In this document: positions 52,594-60,760 of the stretch, piece by piece
How the letters are laid out: every line of letters begins with the position of its first letter
Numbering within the stretch: the first letter of the stretch is position 1
Assembly: GCA_905221205.1 (NCBI GenBank)
Contig: CAJNCG010000002.1
Coordinates: 514,926 to 578,925, forward strand
Direction of reading: 5' to 3'
Origin: a bacterium
GTDB taxonomy: Bacteria; Bacillota; Bacilli; Lactobacillales; Streptococcaceae
DNA length: 64,000 bases
Notes under the pieces: model-generated
The model's input: only the letters and a program-made list of their open reading frames with translations
What the model was told of the DNA's origin: nothing
Databases searched by the model: none
Made by a program: the position numbers and the translations under genes

Positions 52594-55290
52594 ATGTCAA
52601 AAGAACAAAAACGCCAAGCGTTTTACACTCAAAGTCCTGAAGAGGTCTTGAAGGCTGTGGATGCGACCGAGCAAGGTTTGTCATCAAGCGAGGCAGAAAA
52701 ACGCCTTGCCGAATTTGGCCACAATGAACTCGAAGAGGGCGAGAAACGATCAATTCTGGTCAAGTTCATCGAGCAATTTAAGGATTTGATGATTATCATC
52801 CTAGTCGCGGCGGCTATCTTGTCAGTTGTGACTTCTGGTGGTGAAGACATAGCAGATGCCATTATTATCCTAGCCGTGGTTATCATCAATGCTGCCTTTG
52901 GTGTTTACCAAGAAGGAAAAGCAGAAGAAGCTATCGAAGCCCTCAAATCTATGTCAAGTCCAGCTGCTCGCGTTCTTCGTGATGGGCATATGGCAGAGAT
53001 TGACTCTAAAGAATTGGTACCTGGAGATATCGTTGCCCTTGAAGCTGGTGATGTGGTACCAGCAGACCTACGTTTGTTAGAAGCCAATTCTCTTAAAATT
53101 GAAGAAGCAGCCTTGACAGGTGAGTCTGTGCCAGTTGAAAAAGACTTGACAGTTGAGCTTGCTGCAGATGCTGGTATTGGTGACCGTGTCAACATGGCTT
53201 TCCAAAACTCAAACGTAACCTATGGTCGTGGGATGGGTGTTGTTGTCAATACAGGTATGTACACTGAAGTTGGTCACATCGCTGGTATGCTCCAAGATGC
53301 GGATGAGACGGATACACCTCTCAAACAAAACTTGAACAACCTTTCTAAGGTCTTGACCTATGCTATCTTGGTTATTGCTCTTGTTACTTTTGTAGTGGGT
53401 GTCTTTATCCAAGGTAAAGATCCACTTGGTGAGTTGATGACCTCTGTTGCGCTTGCCGTTGCAGCCATCCCAGAAGGACTTCCTGCAATCGTAACCATCG
53501 TTCTTGCCCTTGGTACTCAAGTTTTGGCCAAACGAAACTCTATCGTTCGTAAGTTGCCAGCAGTTGAAACACTTGGTTCAACAGAAATCATCGCTTCTGA
53601 TAAGACTGGTACGCTGACCATGAACAAGATGACAGTCGAAAAAGTCTTCTACGATGCAGTTCTACATGACTCAGCTGATGACATTGAACTAGGTCTTGAA
53701 ATGCCACTACTTCGTTCAGTTGTCTTAGCAAACGATACTAAAATTGATGTGGAAGGCAACCTGATTGGGGACCCAACTGAAACAGCCTTTATCCAATATG
53801 CCTTGGACAAGGGTTACGATGTCAAAGGTTTCTTAGAGAAATATCCACGTGTGGCTGAGTTGCCATTTGACTCTGATCGTAAGCTCATGTCAACAGTTCA
53901 CCCATTGCCAGATGGTAAATTTCTTGTGGCAGTCAAGGGTGCGCCAGACCAACTCTTGAAACGTTGTGTTCTTCGTGATAAGGCTGGGGATATTGCTCCG
54001 ATTGATGAGAAGGTTACAAACCTCATTCACACAAACAACTCTGAAATGGCCCACCAAGCCTTGCGTGTCCTTGCAGGTGCTTATAAGATTATCGATAGCA
54101 TTCCAGAAAATCTTACTTCTGAGGAGCTTGAAAATGATTTAATCTTCACTGGTTTGATTGGGATGATTGACCCTGAACGTCCTGAAGCCGCTGAAGCTGT
54201 TCGTGTAGCCAAGGAAGCGGGAATCCGTCCGATCATGATTACAGGTGACCATCAAGATACTGCAGAAGCTATTGCCAAACGTTTGGGAATCATCGATGCA
54301 AATGATACAGAAGGCCACGTTTTAACTGGTGCTGAACTCAATGAACTATCGGATGAAGACTTTGAAAAAGTGGTAGGTCAATACTCTGTTTATGCCCGTG
54401 TGTCTCCAGAACACAAGGTTCGTATTGTCAAGGCATGGCAAAAACAAGGTAAGGTCGTTGCCATGACAGGGGACGGTGTCAACGATGCGCCAGCTCTGAA
54501 AACAGCGGATATCGGTATTGGTATGGGAATCACTGGTACTGAGGTTTCTAAGGGAGCTTCTGACATGATTCTTGCAGATGATAACTTTGCGACTATCATC
54601 GTAGCAGTTGAAGAAGGGCGTAAGGTCTTCTCAAACATTCAAAAGACGATTCAGTACCTACTTTCTGCCAATACTGCTGAAGTATTAACTATCTTCCTAT
54701 CAACCTTGTTTGGTTGGGATGTCTTGCAGCCCGTTCATCTTTTGTGGATCAACTTGGTAACCGATACCTTCCCAGCTATCGCTCTAGGTGTTGAGCCAGC
54801 TGAACCTGGTGTCATGAACCATAAACCACGTGGACGCAAGGCAAGCTTCTTCTCAGGTGGTGTTTTGAGTTCTATCATCTATCAAGGTGTACTCCAAGCA
54901 GCTATTGTTATGAGTGTTTATGGTCTTGCCCTTCTTTATCCAGTTCATGTGGGTGACAATCATGCCATTCATGCAGATGCCTTAACTATGGCCTTTGCAA
55001 CCCTTGGCTTGATTCAGCTCTTCCATGCTTACAATGTCAAATCTGTCTACCAATCCATCTTGACAGTTGGTCCATTCAAGTCTAAGACCTTCAACTGGTC
55101 TATCTTGGTATCCTTCATCCTTCTCATGGCAACAATCGTCGTAGAACCGCTTGAAGGAATCTTCCACGTAACCAAACTAGACTTGTCACAATGGGGAATC
55201 GTTATGGGCGGAAGCTTCTCAATGATTATTATTGTCGAAATTGTTAAGTTTATCCAACGCAAACTTGGCTTTGACAAGAATGCGATTTAA
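52594..55290 (+). CDS. caxP: P-type ATPase, Ca2+/Mn2+ exporter CaxP (MgtA)
   Basis: An 898-residue P2-type ATPase. Actuator motif TGES, phosphorylation site Asp336 in SDKTGTLT, nucleotide-binding KGAPDQLL, hinge TGDGVNDAPAL, about ten membrane segments, and PEGLPAIVTIVLALG in segment 4. From memory the pneumococcal orthologue was first named CaxP (calcium efflux), and later MgtA with a manganese role under riboswitch control. The Mn2+ riboswitch and the adjacent mntE support manganese detoxification. Start ATG 52594 has AAGGAGGAG just upstream; an in-frame ATG at 52567 is too early. Confidence 0.93.
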   Translation: MSKEQKRQAFYTQSPEEVLKAVDATEQGLSSSEAEKRLAEFGHNELEEGEKRSILVKFIEQFKDLMIIILVAAAILSVVTSGGEDIADAIIILAVVIINAAFGVYQEGKAEEAIEALKSMSSPAARVLRDGHMAEIDSKELVPGDIVALEAGDVVPADLRLLEANSLKIEEAALTGESVPVEKDLTVELAADAGIGDRVNMAFQNSNVTYGRGMGVVVNTGMYTEVGHIAGMLQDADETDTPLKQNLNNLSKVLTYAILVIALVTFVVGVFIQGKDPLGELMTSVALAVAAIPEGLPAIVTIVLALGTQVLAKRNSIVRKLPAVETLGSTEIIASDKTGTLTMNKMTVEKVFYDAVLHDSADDIELGLEMPLLRSVVLANDTKIDVEGNLIGDPTETAFIQYALDKGYDVKGFLEKYPRVAELPFDSDRKLMSTVHPLPDGKFLVAVKGAPDQLLKRCVLRDKAGDIAPIDEKVTNLIHTNNSEMAHQALRVLAGAYKIIDSIPENLTSEELENDLIFTGLIGMIDPERPEAAEAVRVAKEAGIRPIMITGDHQDTAEAIAKRLGIIDANDTEGHVLTGAELNELSDEDFEKVVGQYSVYARVSPEHKVRIVKAWQKQGKVVAMTGDGVNDAPALKTADIGIGMGITGTEVSKGASDMILADDNFATIIVAVEEGRKVFSNIQKTIQYLLSANTAEVLTIFLSTLFGWDVLQPVHLLWINLVTDTFPAIALGVEPAEPGVMNHKPRGRKASFFSGGVLSSIIYQGVLQAAIVMSVYGLALLYPVHVGDNHAIHADALTMAFATLGLIQLFHAYNVKSVYQSILTVGPFKSKTFNWSILVSFILLMATIVVEPLEGIFHVTKLDLSQWGIVMGGSFSMIIIVEIVKFIQRKLGFDKNAI

Positions 55291-55294
55291 AAAG

Positions 55295-55321
55295 AAAAAG
55301 TCATCTTCGGATGGCTTTTTT
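55295..55321 (+). terminator. caxP terminator
   Basis: An 11-pair stem (295-305 with 310-320, one G-U) closed by a TTCG tetraloop and ending in six T. The same 26 bases recur at 57542-57567, beyond the next gene. Confidence 0.9.
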
Positions 55322-55431
55322 AAATAGCTTTAAAAAGGATAGAAAAAACTTTAAATAGGTGATGTTAAAAGTAAAGTCGCTTACTAAAATATTAGATATA
55401 AGAATAGCAAAGAATGACTTGGGAGGAAATC

Positions 55432-57525
55432 ATGGGAAATAAAAAATGTATTTACTCTATCCGTAAATTGAGTTTGGGTGTTGCTTCTGTTGTTGTGGCT
55501 TGCGGTTTAAGCTTTTTAGCTGGTCCTGTTTCAAGTGTCTCTGCAGCTGAAACTCCTACAACTAGTATTATCTCAGAAACAGAGAAAAGCTCTAATGAAA
55601 CTTTCGATAAGGACAAACCTGTTGTAAGTTCGGAAAAAGAAGCTGTTATTTCAGCAGAGCAGCATTTTGAAGAAAAACATTTAGATACTCCTAAAGTGAC
55701 TAAAAAAGAATCTCGTGTTGAATTTTCTTATGTTGACGAATCTACAGGCAAAAAACTTTTTTCAGATGAGCGTACTGGTAAGGTTGGAGAGGATCTTCAC
55801 TACGATACAAGAAAGAAAATTAGTGAGTTCAAAAGAAATGGCTATGTATTGGTTGAAGATGGCTATTTGAAAACGGATGAATCGAAGAAACTGTTTCAAG
55901 ATGATCAGAATCCTCAAACATATACCATCAAATTAACTCCAAAACATGAAGTGGTTAGCTTACAAAACCAGACCAATCCTAAGTCAAATAAAGAGGTGGA
56001 AGCTGGTGTTGTAGATAGTCCTAAGTGGCCTGCAGATGCTGAAAAGATCAGAACCAATCAAGAACAGCCTTTAGAAAGAACGATTCAAAGAACCATTAAA
56101 TATAAATATAAAAATAATGGTAAAGAAGCCTTTGCTGAGAAAAAACAAAGTATTTCCTTTGAGCGCTATGCGACTGTTAATCTGGTTACTAAAGAAATTT
56201 CTTATTCTAATTGGAAAATAAAACATGAGCATAAAAATAATCAAACAGCCAAGATTAGCTATGTGGATATCAGTGAAAACAAGCTACTGAAGGAAGATAC
56301 TGTTACTGGGGAGTCTGGTTATCCTATTGAATACAGTACTCTAAAAACGATTAGTGACTACAAGCGACAAGGTTATGACCTTGTTTCAAGTGACTATGAT
56401 CGAGGTTTACAATATTTTGACCAAGATAGTAAAACTGATCAAATATTTAAGGTTTCCTTAACACCTCGCCTAGAATTTATTTATCCTGAAGATAGAATTC
56501 CAACCGCTCATAAAAAAGTTGATGAGGATGTTCAAGATTCACCTTTATGGCCTGCTAGCGTTTCTAAAATCGTCAATAAAAAATCTATTGACCGAAACAT
56601 TGCTTATCGAGATTTTGTGACACATGATAAGGTTGCTGCAGATCGAAATGATCAAGTTGATTTCAAACGCGTTGCCAAGGTTGATTTTGTAAGAGGAGAC
56701 CTTTATTATCGTGATTGGACGAGTAATCAACCAAATCTACCTAAAGTAGCGACACCACTGGTAAAAGGCTTAGTGGCAGATAAAGAAGCAGTTGCAGAAA
56801 AAACAGTGGCAGAAACAGATTCTACAATCAAGGAAACTGTCTACTACAAACACTTAGGAAAATGGATAGCTATTTCTCCAACTGCAAATGAGAATCTGGC
56901 TTCGATTCAATATCCCAATGACCAAGATGGTAACCCAGCTAAGCCAGGTCTTGCCAGCAATTCAGGTTTAGGGACAATCCCTTATCTTAAAGGTTATAAG
57001 GCTGTGACATCAGCTACTGATTTGGTGTTGAAGGATTCTTCTCATCCAGAATTGGGTTACTTATTACCTGAAGTACCAGAAGATTTTACAAAAGACACAG
57101 TGATTCATTACCTACCTGTGAAAGCTACTGAGCCCGAACCACCAAGAGGTGAGCAACCTAAGACGCCAGAAACTCCAACTTCAGAGGAGCCAAAGAAACC
57201 AGAAGTTCCAGCTGTTGATCAACCTAGGGTGCCCGAACATCCAACGCCTGAGGAACCAATGCAACCAGAAGTTCCGACTGTTGATCAACCTAAGACTCCA
57301 GAAATTCCAATTCCTGAGGAGCCAAAGAAACCAGAAGTTCCAGCTGTAGAGCAACCTAAGATTCCTGAAAAACCAGCGCCTGAGGAACCCAAGAAACCAG
57401 AAACTCCAACAACACGGGAAGCTAGTAAACTACCAGAGACAGCTAGTCATGATTCTATTTTACTAATAGTCGGCTTCCTATCAGCTCTATCTGGCGTCCT
57501 ATTGTTTAAAGGAAAAAAAGATTAA
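55432..57525 (+). CDS. YSIRK wall-anchored protein with Mub-like domains
   Basis: A 697-residue surface protein. Signal peptide with YSIRKLSLGVASV and cleavage near SVSA; two Mub B2-like units (about 93-265 and 272-430), each opening with (F/I)SYVDxS and carrying DSPxWPA; a third segment (about 443-563); a Pro-rich repeat of EEPKKPEVP type (about 568-663); then LPETA (667-671), a membrane segment and FKGKKD. The sorting motif is LPETA instead of LPxTG. Start ATG 55432 has GGGAGG five bases upstream. Mub-like domains bind mucin or other host glycans in some lactic bacteria; the ligand here is unknown. It sits between caxP and def, adjacent in pneumococcus (from memory), and is flanked by duplicated terminators. 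Confidence 0.85.
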   Translation: MGNKKCIYSIRKLSLGVASVVVACGLSFLAGPVSSVSAAETPTTSIISETEKSSNETFDKDKPVVSSEKEAVISAEQHFEEKHLDTPKVTKKESRVEFSYVDESTGKKLFSDERTGKVGEDLHYDTRKKISEFKRNGYVLVEDGYLKTDESKKLFQDDQNPQTYTIKLTPKHEVVSLQNQTNPKSNKEVEAGVVDSPKWPADAEKIRTNQEQPLERTIQRTIKYKYKNNGKEAFAEKKQSISFERYATVNLVTKEISYSNWKIKHEHKNNQTAKISYVDISENKLLKEDTVTGESGYPIEYSTLKTISDYKRQGYDLVSSDYDRGLQYFDQDSKTDQIFKVSLTPRLEFIYPEDRIPTAHKKVDEDVQDSPLWPASVSKIVNKKSIDRNIAYRDFVTHDKVAADRNDQVDFKRVAKVDFVRGDLYYRDWTSNQPNLPKVATPLVKGLVADKEAVAEKTVAETDSTIKETVYYKHLGKWIAISPTANENLASIQYPNDQDGNPAKPGLASNSGLGTIPYLKGYKAVTSATDLVLKDSSHPELGYLLPEVPEDFTKDTVIHYLPVKATEPEPPRGEQPKTPETPTSEEPKKPEVPAVDQPRVPEHPTPEEPMQPEVPTVDQPKTPEIPIPEEPKKPEVPAVEQPKIPEKPAPEEPKKPETPTTREASKLPETASHDSILLIVGFLSALSGVLLFKGKKD

Positions 57526-57541
57526 GAATTTACAAATAGCA

Positions 57542-57567
57542 AAAAAGTCATCTTCGGATGGCTTTTT
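57542..57567 (+). terminator. Terminator after Mub-like gene, identical to caxP terminator
   Basis: A perfect 26-base copy of 55295-55320, including the TTCG loop and T-run. The two copies bracket the Mub-like gene as direct repeats. Confidence 0.9.
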
Positions 57568-57654
57568 ACTACAGTTGAGGGAAAGGGGTTACAGTTATCA
57601 GCTTTTGTGCTATAATTGCTATAATATAGTAAAAAGCAAGAGGAGTGTGAGGAA

Positions 57655-58065
57655 GTGGAAAAGAAAATTGTGAAGGATATCTTGTTTTTATCTCAGGTGT
57701 CTCAGCCGGCAAGTCAGGATGATCTGTATCTTGCCAGAGATTTACAGGATACGCTCTTGGCAAATCGTGAGACCTGTGTCGGGCTGGCTGCTAATATGAT
57801 TGGGGTGCAGAAGCGCGTGATTATGTTTAATCTTGGCTTGGTTCCGGTGGTTATGTTTAACCCAGTGCTCCTGTCCTTTGAGGGCTCTTATGAAACAGAA
57901 GAAGGCTGTTTGTCCTTGACAGGTGTGAGACCTACTAAGCGTTATGAAACTATAACAGTTGCCTATCGGGACAGCAAGTGGAAGGAACAGACCATTACTT
58001 TGACAGGCTTCCCAGCTCAGATTTGCCAGCATGAACTGGATCACTTGGAAGGACGAATCATTTAG
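57655..58065 (+). CDS. def: Short peptide deformylase paralogue
   Basis: A 136-residue protein of the peptide deformylase fold, which removes formyl from new proteins. Motif 2 EEGCLSL and motif 3 QHELDHLEG keep the metal ligands and catalytic Glu. Motif 1, normally GxGLAAPQ, is CVGLAANM, so the conserved Gln is Met. It is shorter than the usual streptococcal enzyme of about 200 residues, which must be elsewhere. The Met change and length suggest a low-activity or specialised second copy. GTG start at 57655 with AGGAG nine bases upstream. The next gene starts 12 bases later and is probably co-transcribed. Confidence 0.85.
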   Translation: MEKKIVKDILFLSQVSQPASQDDLYLARDLQDTLLANRETCVGLAANMIGVQKRVIMFNLGLVPVVMFNPVLLSFEGSYETEEGCLSLTGVRPTKRYETITVAYRDSKWKEQTITLTGFPAQICQHELDHLEGRII

Positions 58066-58076
58066 GAGGAAAGCAA

Positions 58077-59672
58077 ATGAAACGAATAGTCTTCGAACTT
58101 ATTTTTATCGCAACGACCTGGTATATCTTTTTACCGCCTCTTAATCTGACCAGCTGGGAATTTCTCTTTTTCCTTTGTGGGCATTTGCTGGTTGTGGCAG
58201 TCTTATTTGGTTTTGGCAAGGGGATAAACCTTGTCAAAACGGTTCATGTGCGCCACGGCAAGGCGGAAGCTGCCTTAAATCTAGAGGATGTCAAAATCAA
58301 TCGGTTAGGGAAAATTCTTGTAGCTTCTATTGGAGGAATTCTGCTCCTGGCAGGTTTGGTTTCCTTGGTGACTTCTAGTATTTTCCAGGCTAAAAATTAT
58401 GCCAATGTAGTTACGGTCACGGAAAAAGAGTTTACTGAATTTCCTAAGAGTGACACTAGTAAGGTTCCTATCCTAGATAGAAGTACTGCTGAAAAAATTG
58501 GGGACCGCTACTTGGGTTCCCTAACGGATAAGGTATCGCAGTACGTGGCGGCAGATACCTATACTCAACTAACGATTGATGGGAAGCCTTATCGAGTTAC
58601 GCCACTAGAATACGCAGACCCTATCAAATGGTTTAACAATCAGGCCAAGGGAATCGGCGAGTATATCAAGGTGGATATGGTAACTGGAAATGCGGATTTG
58701 GTGGACTTGAAGACACCAATCAAGTATTCGGACTCGGAGTATTTTAACCGTGATGTCAAACGCCACCTGCGCTTGAAGTACCCAACCAAAATCTTCAAAA
58801 CACCATCCTTCGAGGTGGACGATGAGGGCAATCCTTTCTATGTGGCGACGGTTTACCAAAAGCAATTTGGCTTAGCGGTTCCTCGTCCTGTTTCAGTCAT
58901 TATCTTGGATGCTACAAATGGAGAAACCAAGGAATACAGCTTGGCAGATGTTCCAGAATGGGTGGACAGGGTTTATCCAGCTGAGGAAACCATCGAGCAA
59001 ATCAACTATAATGGGAAGTACAAGGACGGTTTCTGGAATGCCATGATTTCCAAGAAAAATGTGACCCAGACTACCAAGGGCTATAATTACTTGTCTATCG
59101 GTAATGACATCTATCTCTACACAGGTGTGACTTCGGCCAATGCAGATGAAAGTAATCTTGGTTTCATCCTTGAGAATATGCGGACAGGAGAAATCACCAA
59201 GTATAGCTTGGCTTCAGCGACCGAAGAATCGGCCCGTGAATCAGCAGAAGGTGCTGTACAAGAGAAATCCTACAAGGCAACCTTCCCAATCCTCATCAAC
59301 CTCAATGACAAGCCTCTCTACATCATGGGCTTGAAGGACAATGCTGGTTTGGTCAAAGAGTACGCTCTGGTAGACGCAGTTGAGTACCAAAATGTTATCG
59401 TAGCTACTACAGTTGAAGAGTTGCTCAGCAAATATGCCAATAAAAATGACCTTGAAATTGACAATGCAACAACAGAAAGTATCAAGGGTGTGGTAGCAGA
59501 CCTCAAATCAGCTGTTATCAAGGGCGACACCGTCTACTTCTTTAAAGTTGATGGCAAGATATACAAGGTCAAGGCCTCAGTATCTGATGAACTTCCTTAC
59601 CTAGAAAATGGTAAAACCTTTGAAGGTCAAGTAGGAAAAGACAATTATCTCAAGACCTTTAAGGTACAGTAA
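58077..59672 (+). CDS. Membrane-anchored protein of unknown function, 531 aa
   Basis: I do not recognise a named family. The N-terminus has two close hydrophobic segments (VFELIFIATTWYIFL and LFFLCGHLLVVAVLF) and another at about residues 80-100 (ILVASIGGILLLAGLVSLV); the remaining about 430 residues look soluble and extracytoplasmic, with repeated beta-type units such as VDMVTGNADLVDL, LDATNGETKEYSL and ENMRTGEITKYSL. These three D/E-x-x-x-G-E-x-x-x-Y/L units may be related modules. AGGAGGAAA precedes ATG, 12 bases after def. A gene of this type lies beside def in pneumococcus (from memory). Confidence 0.75.
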   Translation: MKRIVFELIFIATTWYIFLPPLNLTSWEFLFFLCGHLLVVAVLFGFGKGINLVKTVHVRHGKAEAALNLEDVKINRLGKILVASIGGILLLAGLVSLVTSSIFQAKNYANVVTVTEKEFTEFPKSDTSKVPILDRSTAEKIGDRYLGSLTDKVSQYVAADTYTQLTIDGKPYRVTPLEYADPIKWFNNQAKGIGEYIKVDMVTGNADLVDLKTPIKYSDSEYFNRDVKRHLRLKYPTKIFKTPSFEVDDEGNPFYVATVYQKQFGLAVPRPVSVIILDATNGETKEYSLADVPEWVDRVYPAEETIEQINYNGKYKDGFWNAMISKKNVTQTTKGYNYLSIGNDIYLYTGVTSANADESNLGFILENMRTGEITKYSLASATEESARESAEGAVQEKSYKATFPILINLNDKPLYIMGLKDNAGLVKEYALVDAVEYQNVIVATTVEELLSKYANKNDLEIDNATTESIKGVVADLKSAVIKGDTVYFFKVDGKIYKVKASVSDELPYLENGKTFEGQVGKDNYLKTFKVQ

Positions 59673-59736
59673 AAAAGGTTTATTTAAGAAATATATGTTA
59701 TAATAAAATAAATTAAGCCTAATGGAGGACAAAGAA

Positions 59737-59901
59737 ATGGGTTTTTATGTGATGCTTGCTTCAATGCTACTCGGACTGCTTGCTTTGAAGATAGGTTTTT
59801 CTCAGTTCAAGGAGAAAAAAGATAAATTCTTATCTATCTTAACAAGCTTAGCTGGGCTAGCCCTTGTTCTCGTGGCTGTCTGGTTAGGATGGCCAAAATA
59901 A
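59737..59901 (+). CDS. Small membrane protein, 54 aa
   Basis: ATG 59737 follows GGAGG (724-728) and ends at TAA 59899-59901, just before a terminator. The product has two hydrophobic stretches (MLASMLLGLLALKIGF and FLSILTSLAGLALVLVAVWLG) joined by the charged KEKKDK, so a two-pass membrane peptide is likely. A TATAAT about 40 bases upstream could be its own -10. Function unknown. Confidence 0.75.
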   Translation: MGFYVMLASMLLGLLALKIGFSQFKEKKDKFLSILTSLAGLALVLVAVWLGWPK

Positions 59902-59907
59902 ATAGAG

Positions 59908-59932
59908 AAACCTCGGTCAAACCGAGGTTTTT
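59908..59932 (+). terminator. Terminator after 54-aa gene
   Basis: AAACCTCGGT (908-917) pairs perfectly with ACCGAGGTTT (921-930), loop CAA, ending in five T. Confidence 0.88.
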
Positions 59933-59944
59933 CAGATGAATTTC

Positions 59945-59973
59945 TTGGTTGTGGCAAAAAAATATGCTACACT
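59945..59973 (+). promoter_or_regulatory. yaaA promoter, predicted leaderless start
   Basis: TTGGTT (945-950), a 17-base spacer and TACACT (968-973) with an extended TGC element. The first T of the -10 is only 12 bases before the ATG, so transcription should begin at or next to the start codon. Confidence 0.6.
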
Positions 59974-59979
59974 ATTAAT

Positions 59980-60708
59980 ATGAAAATTTTAATCCCAACA
60001 GCAAAAGAAATGAACACAGATTTGCCAAGTATCGAAGCCGCTCCTTTAAAATCAGAAAGTCAGGCTGTACTTGATGCCTTGGCCCTCTATTCTGCTAGTC
60101 AATTGGAGAGTTTTTACAAGGTATCAGCTGAGAAGGCTGAGGAAGAATTTCAAAATATCCAAGCTTTAAAAAACCAAACTGCTCAACACTATCCAGCCTT
60201 GAAACTTTTTGATGGGCTCATGTATCGTCATATCAAGCGAGATAAATTGACCGAGGCAGAACAAGCGTATCTTGAAACTCATGTCTTCATTACCTCGGCT
60301 TTGTACGGTGTTGTTCCAGCCTTGTCACCTATGGCACCTCACCGTTTGGACTTTTTGATGAAGTTAAAAGTTGCTGGTAAGACTTTGAAGAGCCATTGGA
60401 AGGCAGCCTATGATGAAGCTGTGAAGAAGGAAGAGGTGATTTTCTCCCTCTTGTCTTCTGAGTTTGAGACTGTATTTTCTAAGGAAATCAGAGAAAAGAT
60501 GGTGACCTTTAAATTTATGGAGGACAAGGGTGGTCAGCTGAAAATTCATTCAACCATTTCAAAGAAAGCGCGTGGGGCCTTTCTAACAGCTCTGATAGAA
60601 AATCAAGTACAGACTGTGGAGGAAGCACGTCGCTTGAACTTTGCAGGATTTTTCTACAGAGAAGACCTGTCCCAGCCACAGGAATTGGTTTTTGTTAAGG
60701 AAGTATAG
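59980..60708 (+). CDS. yaaA: Peroxide stress protein YaaA
   Basis: A 242-residue DUF328 protein. Motifs: MKILIPTAKEM at the N-terminus, LFDGLMYRHI, SALYGVVPALSPMAPHRLDF, and the C-terminal GFFYREDLS. In E. coli YaaA lowers free iron and limits oxidative damage during peroxide stress, and it can bind DNA; that role suits a peroxide-forming streptococcus but is inference here. There is no Shine-Dalgarno sequence before ATG, and the promoter is so close that the mRNA is probably leaderless. It converges on the Mga-like gene across a shared terminator. Confidence 0.93.
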   Translation: MKILIPTAKEMNTDLPSIEAAPLKSESQAVLDALALYSASQLESFYKVSAEKAEEEFQNIQALKNQTAQHYPALKLFDGLMYRHIKRDKLTEAEQAYLETHVFITSALYGVVPALSPMAPHRLDFLMKLKVAGKTLKSHWKAAYDEAVKKEEVIFSLLSSEFETVFSKEIREKMVTFKFMEDKGGQLKIHSTISKKARGAFLTALIENQVQTVEEARRLNFAGFFYREDLSQPQELVFVKEV

Positions 60709-60717
60709 AAAATCGAT

Positions 60718-60757
60718 AGAAGAAAAAGTCAGCATGATTATGCTGACTTTTTCTTCT
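60718..60757. terminator. Two-way terminator between yaaA and the Mga-like gene
   Basis: A perfect 18-bp stem (718-735 with 740-757) with loop GATT. Internal A/T runs provide T-tracts on both strands. Confidence 0.9.
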
Positions 60758-60760
60758 AGT

